From the NCBI GenBank assembly GCA_015143295.1, contig CM026551.1, positions 15,735,827 to 15,799,826 on the forward strand: a stretch of 64,000 nucleotides of DNA, read 5' to 3'. The position numbers and the translations under genes were made by a program. Positions 12,368 to 22,040 of the stretch are shown here, piece after piece (position 1 is the first letter of the stretch; the number at the start of each line of letters is the position of its first letter). The stretch is from Tetracentron sinense (lineage: Eukaryota; Streptophyta; Magnoliopsida; Trochodendrales; Trochodendraceae). Under the pieces are notes generated by a model. The model was not told the DNA's origin and ran no database searches. It saw only the letters and a list, made by a program, of their open reading frames with translations.

Positions 12368-12739
12368 TCTTTACTATTATAATGCGAGAGCCTTGCGTAG
12401 ATGAATTTTTTGAAATTCCCAAATTACCCTTATATAAAAACAAAACATTGATTTAATGTTTTATTTTAATTCCCAAACTACCCCTTGCTCATCTATCTAT
12501 TTAGAATCATAGCCAATCGTGATTGAACTCGAGGAGAGTTCAATCGCACCCGCAGGTTAACATGTGTCCCTTTTAACTCCTATTAACTATGGTTAACTCC
12601 TTCCCCTCGCGCTCACATGCATCGCACGTGCCACTAACGAGTTCAATCGCACTCACGGGTTAACACCCTTTTAACTCCTATTCACTGTGGTTAACTCCTT
12701 CCCCTCACTCTCACGTGCATCGCACGTGCCACCCGCTAG
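12368..12739 (+). mobile_element. Non-autonomous Helitron
   Basis: It starts TCTTTACTATTATAATGCGA immediately after an A and ends CTAG immediately before a T, the A/T insertion site expected of Helitrons. A short hairpin (ACGTGC-ATC-GCACGT) lies about ten bases before the CTAG end. There is no inverted terminus, target duplication or Rep/helicase coding, so it is a small passive copy. Its interior holds two tandem ~115-bp copies of the 3'-end region (from about 12525 and 12640), and the first starts with a hairpin like those of the foldback family at 4.17 kb. Confidence 0.7.
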
Positions 12740-12816
12740 TTTCCATAATGCCAAACACAAAAATTAAATTTTCTTCAAAGAAATAATTTTGTACACCTAT
12801 TTACCTCCAAATAAAT

Positions 12817-13027
12817 GGGATGGGATTTGATCTGGCGATAGCCAAACCAAAACCATCCGATGATGGTTCTGGTCCGACATGTGACGATAAAAAGGGGAGA
12901 GCCCCCCCCCCCTTTTTTGACTTCTCTCCGTTTGATATCTTCCCCCCTTTTTATGACCACATGTCCCACATCAACCCCATCACCGGATGGTTTTGATCTA
13001 GCTATTGCCAGATCAAATCTCATTCCC
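12817..13027. mobile_element. Foldback element with ~8-bp TSD
   Basis: Inverted arms begin GGGATGGGATTTGATCTGGC and end with the approximate reverse complement. Flanks AAATAAAT (12809-12816) and AAATAAAC (13028-13035) match at seven of eight bases. The arms carry internal hairpins (AAACCATCCGATGATGGTT) and a GACATGTG block, a design like the foldback at 4.17 kb. No coding capacity. Confidence 0.6.
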
Positions 13028-13071
13028 AAATAAACATAGCCTTAAGAGGAAAAAAAATATGACAGTTTTAT

Positions 13072-13411
13072 AAGGACTTTGCTACTTAGACCCTCTTAGG
13101 GCCGAGACCATGCTCTAAGAGCACATGGTTTCAGGTGGGACCCATTTAACATGGTGGGCTCCACCTGAAATCACGTGCTCTTAAAGCACTTTCTCGATGG
13201 TCTCGGCCCTAACAGGATCTCAGAAGCTTTATCCGTTTTGTAATTATCAAGGGTAGGGCTTTTGAGACAGTGGAAGGCTGAGACCGTGCATCCATGCATG
13301 GGATTTCAGGTGGGGCCTATCATGTGACCGTGGACCCCACCTGAAATCCCGTGCATGGATGCACGGTCTCAGTGGTCTCGGCCCTTTTGCAGTCTCGGTA
13401 GCAAAGTCCAA
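13072..13411. repeat. Two adjacent foldback MITEs, GAGACC family
   Basis: The copies are about 13072-13232 and 13255-13411. Each is a near-perfect hairpin: arms with GGGCCGAGACCATGC and TTTCAGGTGGGACCCA in the first, GGCTGAGACCGTGCAT and TTTCAGGTGGGGCC in the second. The element starts with GGACTTTGCTAC and the second ends GTAGCAAAGTCC. Both belong to the family of the element at 816-964. They lie just upstream of the bHLH gene leader. Confidence 0.65.
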
Positions 13412-13672
13412 TTATCAAGAAAGGAATGGGGGTACAATTTAGCAAAATTTATTTATCAATAATTACAACGCTGCCATTGACTGGTGCAACAACCCAAGTT
13501 TCACTCAGTGGAGCAGAGAGAAGGTTAGTAGCCGCCATCCAAAAGGGAATTGTAAGCATCTTAGTGAATTAACAAGAGAGGGGAAACCACGTGGCATCCT
13601 GGTTCCTCGGAGGTCGTCAACCGTTTCGAACCTCATCTCCTCCGATTCATCTACCAAAAGTAACTCCCACGT

Positions 13673-13675
<3 letters not shown>

Positions 13676-13704
<29 letters not shown>

Positions 13705-13827
13705 GGAAGATCAGGAGTCGGTTTATATAGTTTTGTAAGGTTTGTGTTGTTGTTGGGTCCATTTTGATCATTCAAACAGATAAACGACAGAGGATTTTCT
13801 TTGACAGTATCTACTCAGGTATCTCTC

Positions 13828-13862
<35 letters not shown>

Positions 13863-13893
13863 GGGTCTCTTTGCCTTTTAATTTCATAGCTAG

Positions 13894-13927
<34 letters not shown>

Positions 13928-14344
13928 ATAGATTTCCTCACTCCCTTGCTTTGTTAAATTCATGGCAACTTGGCACTCAAATTCATGCTTCCTTTTAGTT
14001 CCTTTCTCTGCTTCAAATGGTTTTTTCTACAGAATACTAGTGAAGCATAGATTCATCGACTTAAACTTGAAAATGGGTTATAAGAGAGGTTTTTTTTTTA
14101 GTTTACTTTTTCTACTAATGTTGAAGATTGTAGCAAATAATCTGAAAATGGTAGCCAGCTTAGTTGGTAATGTCAACTGTTGGGAAATTTCTCTGCTCTA
14201 TTTTTCTTATAATCATGTTGCAGGCATAAAAAAGGTGAATTCATGGTCATAATCCAACATTAATTTTCTACTAAATCACAATTTTTTTCCCCAATTTATA
14301 ATTTGGCCATTCTATTTGATTTGTGTCTACCATTTCTTCTTCAG
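13676..14344 (+). promoter_or_regulatory. CT-rich leader with likely 5'UTR intron
   Basis: Three CT tracts (13676-13703, 13832-13858, 13900-13926) precede the bHLH gene, as is common in plant leaders. A good donor, CTCAG|GTATCTCT at 13819, and an acceptor after a pyrimidine stretch, TTCTTCAG at 14344, would remove a 5'UTR intron and join the leader 12 bases before the start codon. This is inferred from splice signals only. An open frame at 13962-14252 lies inside this intron and is not treated as a gene. Confidence 0.4.
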
Positions 14345-14356
14345 ATTCCAGACTCC

Positions 14357-15319
14357 ATGGCAATGAGTTTTTGCTCCAACTGGGGGACACTTCAGCATTT
14401 AAACCCAGAAATGATTAGCTTTCAACAGAGAGAAGCAGAGCTAGCAAGAGAGCTTCTTGGCCTCCATGACAATATTACTCCTCAAAACAACTTCATTGAT
14501 CCCTTCTTAGAGCCTGACGATTTCTTATACTCAGAAAATTATACACATCTTCTACCCTACTTCTCTTCTCCAGATGATCCTCTAGTCTCCCTCTCATCCG
14601 AGATCTTTCCATCTGTTGATGATTTCGAGTGCTACCAATACCCAAAACGCCAGAAGAGCTATGGAGATCTATATTACTCAGATTTTGTACCCAGTTGCTT
14701 TGATGGGTATGTTCCAAATTCCTGTCAAGTTCCCGAGTTCTTTCCGGCCGAAGTCTTACTTCCATGGACGACAGAGCTTAAACTTCCGGCGGTCTATTCG
14801 GGCGGCGATGTCGAGAGTGTGAGGAAACCTGGTAATGGATGTTTGTCAGTGCAAAGCATTGCTGCTAGGCAGAGGAGGAGGAAGATCACTGAGAAGACTC
14901 AAGAGCTTGGGAAGCTTATTCCTGGTGGGAATAAGATGAACACAGCTGAGATGTTCCAGGCTGCTTTCAAATATGTCAAGTATTTGCAGGCCCAAGTTGG
15001 AATTCTTGAATTAATGGGGTCAATTCAGGTCAATTTAATCTCTTGCTAGTTTTTTTTTATTATTATCATTATTATAGTAAAATTATGAGTTTTTTGTTAT
15101 AACATGAACCATGTGTTGGTGTGTTGAGTGCAGGAAAGCAAGGAAGCACTCCATGTAGAAGAACTCCAAGTTCTTCTTGCATCTACACCAATTCAAGAGA
15201 AGCTGTACTCAGAGGAGAAGTGCTTGGTTCCAAAAGAATTTGTTGAAACCCTAGGAAGAGATCATGAGATCCAATCACACCCTTTGATTTCTAAAGACCT
15301 CAGTCGGTTTATCCAATAG
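14357..15319 (+). CDS. Atypical bHLH transcription factor (bHLH52/53-like)
   Basis: Exons 14357-15028 and 15134-15319 join in phase 0 (CAG|GT donor, GTGCAG acceptor) to encode 285 residues. The N-terminal half is acidic and unrecognised. Residues ~165-218 form a basic helix-loop-helix: QSIAARQRRRKITEKTQEL, the loop IPGGNKMNT, then AEMFQAAFKYVKYLQAQV. The usual His and Glu of the basic region, which contact the E-box, are Gln166 and Ala170. As I recall, the Arabidopsis bHLH52/53 group has the same change, so DNA binding may be altered or need a partner. It would act in the nucleus. The start was chosen because it lies just after the probable leader acceptor; an in-frame codon further upstream is intronic. 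Confidence 0.85.
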
Positions 15320-15540
15320 GAGGATTGACAGGGAATGCAATGCAGGCCAAACCATGAGAGGTTTTTGTTGTTTCTTTTGTTTTAACTTTTTTTTTTTTTT
15401 GCTTCAATGTATGTTCATGATCTCCTAAATCAAGGTAAGTTATAGTTACTGCCAGTGTCACTGCTTATTTGTCAATATCCCCTTGTTACCATTGAGTGAA
15501 CTTCACAAACAAAAAAGGGATCAATAAGATTCTGACACTT

Positions 15541-15728
15541 AGGGTTGGTGCAGTTGGCTAGCTTCTCGGGTTTGCTACATGTGGTTCTGTGTTTAATTCC
15601 CACTCCTCGACTTATCCTGGTGTCATAGGGAATTTCTGAGTGAGTCGGTGCAGAAACCTGAAGAGACTAGTCCTTGCCTCGAAGGGTCTGGGATACCCTC
15701 CATTAGCCAAAAAAAAAAAAAACATATA
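15541..15728 (+). mobile_element. tRNA-derived SINE with 9-bp TSD
   Basis: This 188-bp insertion lies about 220 bp past the bHLH stop. It starts AGGGTTGGTGCAGTTGGCTA, resembling a Pol III A box. A degenerate B box (GTTTAATTCCC, for GTTCGAATCCC) lies about 40 bases further on, and the element ends in a run of A. Identical CTGACACTT repeats flank it (15532-15540 and 15729-15737). I believe it is of the widespread plant Au-SINE type, but that assignment is from memory. It may lie in or just past the bHLH 3' UTR. Confidence 0.75.
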
Positions 15729-16062
15729 CTGACACTTTCCTTCAGATATGTACAATTTTCAAATACCTCACATCTATTTTTGTTATGTAAAAAATTTGTA
15801 TTCCCAGTATGCTAGCATCTCTGTTCCTTGTAAGCACAGCTGATTGAGGTCAATCCTCTGTTAAAAGACCTTTAGATTCGTTTCATATTTAAATTCTAAA
15901 GAAAAGGGGTGAGATTAGTACATGGATCCACTGTTTTTAACCGATTGTTAGTAAATCATATATTGCATTATTTCAATTGTAATAAGTACCTTTGGTCTTG
16001 GGTAGTGTAGGCACTCCATTTTGCTATGATTCTTCTTTAAGTCTTCAAGTCGAGACCCACCC

Positions 16063-16291
16063 AAAAAACGCAAAATCCGCTTAGTCGGCTGGGTGATATT
16101 GTCCCCCTATTAGTGCCACATCAATTGGGTACTAGACTTTGCATGGGTGTATAATGATCCAACAGTCCTCCATTAATCTGGCCCTTTCGGAGTGATTGAG
16201 TAGGTTTACTCTTATGACACATTGGCAATAACCTTAGGTCTGAATGTGTGTGTTTAGGTGTTACTTACCTCCTTTACCAAAAAAAAAAATG
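16063..16291 (+). mobile_element. Poly(A)-tailed retroposon with 11-bp TSD
   Basis: The insertion is bounded by identical GAGACCCACCC repeats (16052-16062 and 16292-16302) and ends with CTCCTTTACC plus an A run. This is the signature of target-primed reverse transcription. I see no clear Pol III A or B box, so it is a SINE of another type or a 5'-truncated copy. The rest of 15.73-17.3 kb holds no recognisable gene. Confidence 0.65.
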
Positions 16292-17359
16292 GAGACCCAC
16301 CCGATTAGGAACAACTTTTGGAGCCTCCATTACTATTTAAAAAATCTTTAGATACCTTATGTAGCATTTTTAGAACCTCTAAATATTCAATCAAGACGAA
16401 GTAGGGATCTTATGGTTATTTTAGTACTTTAAGGTAGGACCCGAGCCTACAAAACACATCTACAAACCTTTTGTAAACTCTAATAACAACATTGCATAGA
16501 CTTTAATTGTCCCAATGGCTGTGTAGTACACCACACCTTGATCCGGGTATATCTACTCGTTTCACTAACCTAGAACAGATAACTCCCCAACTGTATATCT
16601 TGACAAAAAAAAATAGTGGCGTTTTTAATTTTATAAAATTGTGGACAAGATTAGAATTCTGCCCATTCCCTTTGTAGTTTGTACCTTTTTTTTTTCTGTT
16701 TTTTTTTTTGGTACGAGATATACGTTTAGCCCGGCCGAATACAGCCCTACTTTGTACCTTACTACAGCCAATGAACAGTACTAATTCTTGTGACGGTGAT
16801 TTAACTACCTCCACCCACATTTGTGCTTTAATAGTAAACTATAACCTTATCACTCCATCACAATCACAAGTATCAAAGCTAGGTAAGGAACTAAAAAACC
16901 TCTATCAAAGGTACGCATTCCTAGCTTTGGCAAGCTTAATAAAGTTAAAATTTGAATCAATTCTTTTATTTATTTTTTCAAGTTTTTGTATGCAAAAATA
17001 TGATGATTTCAATGTTGTTGACTTGCCCAACCATAGACAAAGAGGGCCAACTATAAACACTTCATTTTTGCACCCCTATTTCTCTTCCTCTCTCTTCTTC
17101 AAGGATCCAAGGGACCCAAACCCAGAAGCCTATGTTCGAACTCAAAGTCCAATTCAAACCCAAAATGCCTAAAGTTGGTGGATGTTAAAAAGGGGAAATG
17201 GACCAATGAGGACGGGCATTACAATGCGTGGTCCGCCAAACATATCCCTTATTAAAGATCAGATTAGTCTATAGTTTGTTTGTAGGTGTTAACATAATAA
17301 GGATAATACCTTATTCTAAAAATAATAATAATGACATTACCTTACCTAAAAGAAGAGGA

Positions 17360-17730
17360 GACCTTAACTAAGGCCCATTTGACATCAATTCTCGTAATTC
17401 TATAATTCTGAAAATAATCAATTATTGATTACCAAAAAAAAAAATCAATTATTAAATCCTTAAAGTCTAAGAATAATTTTTTTTGGAGAATAGAAACAAT
17501 CGTGATAGATAGGAAAAATAAAATGAGAATCATTGTAAACCATTAAAAATGGGGTTTGGATTGGAATTTTTTTTTTTTCTTTTTAAATAACGACGACAAC
17601 TTAACTATGACACGTTTGGCATCAATTCTCGTAATTCTATTATTCTGAGAACGATTTAATTATCAAATCCCTAAAGTGTAAGAATAATTTTTTTGAAGAA
17701 TAGAAGCAACAATGAGAAGGAAAGTGGACT
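17360..17730. repeat. Diverged direct repeat of ~150 bp
   Basis: Two copies, about 17365-17510 and 17600-17720, share GACATCAATTCTCGTAATTC (GGCATC in the second) and TAAGAATAATTTTTTT followed by GAATAGAA. They are separated by a T-rich stretch. No coding function; origin not recognised. Confidence 0.55.
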
Positions 17731-18284
17731 TGACATCATCATAAAGTGGCGGACTGGTAAGGAATGTGGAGTTCCTCCTTGGGTTGCTTTGGGTTTGATT
17801 TTTCAACCTTTCGGGGTTCAGGTGGTAAATCGCAGCTGTTATTACAATCCAACCCAACCTATAGACCCCCCTAAGTATAAAGCAACTGTGACTAAGGTTT
17901 GAAATGGCGTTTATATGGTAATTTTGGTCCGCCAATCTGAATCCAAATTTTGAGAATTTCGGATTTTTTTAGTGAAAATTAGGAAGTTTTTTTTTTAATT
18001 CTTTAATTTTTGTAAAATTTTGATAAATATATTTTGAAATATTTCATAATATAATCATATATTAAAACTAATTTTAAAAGTATTTAAAATAAAATTCCAA
18101 AACTTTGACCAAAATTCTAAAATGTCCAAATTCCGAAATTTCACCCGAAATTTTGAAATTTCGGCCTAAGTGAATCCGAAATATTACTCGTTTCGGTGTC
18201 AGATGGTAGGAACAAAACCGAAATTTTGTGAAATTTCAATTACCAATCATACCCAACCAGTTACCATATATACAGGAAAGGGTT

Positions 18285-18660
18285 ATAATTGGTGACACTC
18301 ACTCGAGTTTCAAGTGAGCGTCCATTCTAGAGAAATGACATGTGGCATGCGTTTTGAAAATCCAATTGTTGTATGATGTTAAGATGGGTTCATTGGGAGA
18401 CATGTGGCAAAAAATTAGCTCAATCGATGCATTTTTTAGACCATCTAATTAGACCCTAGTTGGTCCGCATTAGCCTCTTAGGATTCATTTAGAAATCCCT
18501 TATTTTCCAAATGAGATGGTCTAAAAACGTCCAATCATTCTGATTTTTAGTCATGTGTCTCACAAGAGATCCACTTTGACATCCAATGGTTGGGTTCAAA
18601 AACAATATGCACGGGTCGAAATATTAGTGTGGGGGGGGGGGGGGGGTCAAGTGAGCATCG
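18285..18660. repeat. MITE remnant and G17 homopolymer
   Basis: Blocks ACATGTGGCAAAAAATTAGCTC and TTTTAGTCATGTGTCTC are shared, partly inverted, with the MITEs at 11.8-12.1 and 48.8-49.0 kb. A run of about 17 G at 18630-18647 interrupts the right arm; its length should not be trusted in an assembly. From 17.9 to 18.25 kb there are many degenerate CCGAAATTT motifs but no gene. Confidence 0.45.
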
Positions 18661-18838
18661 CCCATTAACTAAGATCAGGGCTTTCATCCAAAAACCAACA
18701 CGCCGGGTTGGTTTTAGGCTGGAGTAGAAGATGCCTGAGAGTAAGGATAGCACGCCTCATATATAGAGAACTCTTATGCCACCCCCCAACCGTTAAACTT
18801 TTCAGAATTTGAATTGTATCGATAATAATAACTTCTCC

Positions 18839-20836
18839 ATGGATTCTGCAACTTTTATTTTCTTCTGCTCGCTAATTTCAATCTGGGTTTCTCAAATCCT
18901 CCCTGCATCGGTCATAGAAGATCTCAATAACCTACATCCCCCACCAGATTTCAACACAACAATCTCAAACAACTGTTTCAAAACCCCATCTCAAAGGTAC
19001 TGTAATTCATCACCCATAGATCTCCCTGACATATTTAAATCCACAATTGTTGCTTCCCATCTCTGCAATGAATCAAAGAACTCTAATTGCATCGATTCTT
19101 TTTTAAAGATCGATCTTCGTAACCGCTCGAAGATTGCTAGACTTTACTTATCTTTCACCTTCTTTTGGAAGTACTGCCCCTTAACCATCCTCACTATCGA
19201 TCTCTCCAACAATTCTATCGAGGGCGCTTTCCCTTCTGACATCCTCCATTGTTCCCAAATCGAAGCTCTTGATCTAAGCCATAACAACCTCATCGGGGAT
19301 ATCCCGTTACAAGGTTTCTCTCCTCTGACCAACCTCACACTTCTAAACCTCTCTTACAACCATTTCTCCGAAAGTAAAATCTCAGACAAACATTTCTTCG
19401 AACGGTTTAATTCTTCAAGTTTCCTTCACTCTGGTCTCCTCCCCAACCACCAGAAATTCCAGATCAAGGCGGTAATCTTATTAATTGGTTTTCCAGTATT
19501 TGTTCTTCTGATAGTGGGTTTTTTAGGATGGCTTTGTTTCCGCCGGACAGATTTTTTACCGTCGTTGTTCCTAGGAGAGCATAAATTTACACAGGACAAT
19601 GCTAAAGGCAGCAACAGATGGTTTCTCAGAAGGGAATTTGGTGGGCAAGAGTGAGGGAGTCGATATCTATAGAGGACTGATGAGAGAGGGAACTGATGTG
19701 CGGATCGAGGTATATACAGAGAAGATTTCAGGTGAAGTCCACAAGAAATTTGTGGAAGAATGTAGGATTCTTGTTCAGATGAACCACAAGAACTTGGTGC
19801 GAGTGTTGGGATGGTGTAATAATAGAAGAACAAGGGCCATTGTAACAGAATGGACAGATGGAATGAACATTGAGACATGGCTATCATCAGAATCCCCACC
19901 ATGGAAGCACAGGTTGAAAATCTTGATGGGAGTTTTAGAAGGGATGTGCTATCTGCAGGAGCAATGGGCTCAAGTTGGCTATGATCTCAGGACATGTAGC
20001 GTGTTGTTGTCTCGGGATCTAGAGCCATTGATTTCAAGGTTTAGGATTGGAGATCGCAACAGTAGCACAAAGAGTAAGCTGATTTTAATCTTTGTTTTGG
20101 TTTCTACTCCAATTGCTTTATCATCATCCTACATAAGAAGATAACCTTGATCATGAAACTTTTCTTTATTTTTGATATTAGAGCCATTAAGGGCTTTGTT
20201 TGATAATTAATGCAAAATTGCTTAGCCCTTTTTCAAACAATTAGCACACTAACGAAGTTGAGAAAAAAATTAATTAATTTTCCCTTCTGGGGAGCAAGAC
20301 TACAAGTGGCAACATTATCTTTATTACCAAACAACATCAGCTAAACATCCAAACAGAATAGATTTTATAATCATCTGATTTGATCAACTTTTGCACTGAG
20401 GAAATACCCTTTGAGGGATCTATCAAATGGTAATGCGGGTATATTCTAAATCTCTTTTCTGTTCTGAGGATATTCCATTTTTCTTGGTTTTCCAGATGTT
20501 TACAGGTTTGGATTGTTTCTATTGGAGTTGGTAGCAAACAGGAGGCCTCAAGAAGAGTTCGAGAAGGGTGAGATGGGTTTTCTTGAGTGGATAAAGATGC
20601 ATTATCCTAGAAATGTTGAGAAGGTGATGGACGATAGAATGAAGAAGAAGGGAATTGCATTTGAGCAAGCGACACAAGGAATAGGCCTAGCATTGATGTG
20701 CACCGATCTCTCAAGTGGTAGCCAGCCAAGTTTGTTTCAGATATCTGACATGATAACCAGAATCTATGAGTCTTCTCTGGTTTCGGCATCTCCCATCCAT
20801 AAGAGATCGCATGGGAAAGGAGGTGAAGGACACTGA
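18839..20836 (+). CDS. LRR receptor-like pseudokinase, one frameshift
   Basis: Two exons, 18839-20073 and 20496-20836, join at AGA|GTAAGC and TTCCAG. The product has a signal peptide (residues 1-~24), about three leucine-rich repeats with LDLSHNNLIGDIPL, a transmembrane helix at ~211-234, and a kinase-like domain. The kinase lacks catalytic residues: the beta-3 Lys position reads VRIEVY, the HRD loop reads YDLRT, and DFG is RIG, so it is probably a signalling scaffold at the plasma membrane. It resembles what I remember of Arabidopsis MEE62/At5g45800. The frame breaks once, near 19596-19600 (ACAGGACAATGCTAAAGG), where one extra A shifts the juxtamembrane into the kinase frame; all else is open. 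The gene is either recently broken or mis-assembled. It ends 1.2 kb from the convergent methyltransferase gene. Confidence 0.75.
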
Positions 20837-22040
20837 CGCTTCCATTCAAGATGGACTTTGATTATACAGAAACTTCTGCAAATTCATATCAGAAAATGAT
20901 AGATCAACTAAAAATCGTCCATGCATCAAGCAAAGGAATGGTCTAGAGTACTGTATGGTTCATGTTGGAATATCTTGACAGGTGAGGGTGCATCAGTCAT
21001 TGTAAACACAAATGTTCTGTTTGTTATTTCACATCAAAGATTGGAATTCACTGAGTAAACTATTTCCCAGTTACTCAAAATTTCTCATTAATCAAGTAAG
21101 AAATCATGTCATATAACAGCTATTAGATGGATCAAGTTTTATCTATACAGCTGCTAAGAGTATATCATCATTTCCTCCTAAATGAAGAAGCTAGACTGTT
21201 GGCAAAAGCTTCTTTTTGATGGAAGCTTTCATGGAGACACTGGGTAAACCAGAGAATTCAAAGTGAGGAAAATTAGCTACGTATTTTCTGGTCCTACTAG
21301 AGCTTCTGATTCCAATAGGCCCAAGATTGGGAGGTTGTTGCAAGGCCTTTCAACTTTCAAAGAAACTTGGAGACCATAGAAGACAATTTGACCAATCCTA
21401 AATGAAAAGGATAGAAGCTATAGAGGTTGGCAAGCATTGTGGATAACACTTTCAAGTTATGCGGTAGCATCTCGGAGTTTTTAGTCATAAGCTAGCGATT
21501 CTGACCATCTTGCTGACGTTTCAAGCTAATTTGAGGTGTAAATAGTGGTTAATTGCATTTCCAGAACACTATTCCCTAAAATATAAATGTACTCTTTTTC
21601 AATTTTTGGGTGGTCAAGTGTTAATTAGTACAACTAATAAAACTTATTGACATTTACCAAGAAAAACATTATACAACTTTTGGAATTTTCTCAGCTGGCG
21701 GAGTATATAACCATAATATCCATTAAAAATCCCATATATGTAACTGATGCTTCTAGAAAGTTCATTTACATCAATGAAAGAAACGATAAGTTTCAGACTA
21801 AAAACATGTAAACATTTCTGTGGAAGAATTACAAGATGGTTACTAAATAAAATTGGGACGAGGGGATGGGAAAAATGAGGAAGAAGACAGCTCACAAGAT
21901 TCCAGAAGCCATGAAATTTGCAGCAAGATGCAAATCAATGATCTTTCATGTTCGGGTCAGGAACATGAAATCTCCATTAGAAGTTTTTCTGACCGGAAAA
22001 GTGCGGTTACTTCTGTTAAGAGTCCTAGATAGAAGATTCA
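20837..22040. other. Intergenic region between convergent genes
   Basis: This should contain the 3' UTRs of the receptor-like gene (plus strand) and the methyltransferase gene (minus strand). Short open frames occur but none resembles a known protein, and no transposon terminus was recognised. Confidence 0.4.

Noticed and set aside
13962-14252. Small protein-coding gene upstream of the bHLH gene
   Set aside because: It lies inside the likely 5'UTR intron, has low-complexity hydrophobic sequence and no recognised homologue.
19426-19902. Minus-strand ORF across the receptor-like gene
   Set aside because: Shadow of the real coding strand; no recognisable domain.
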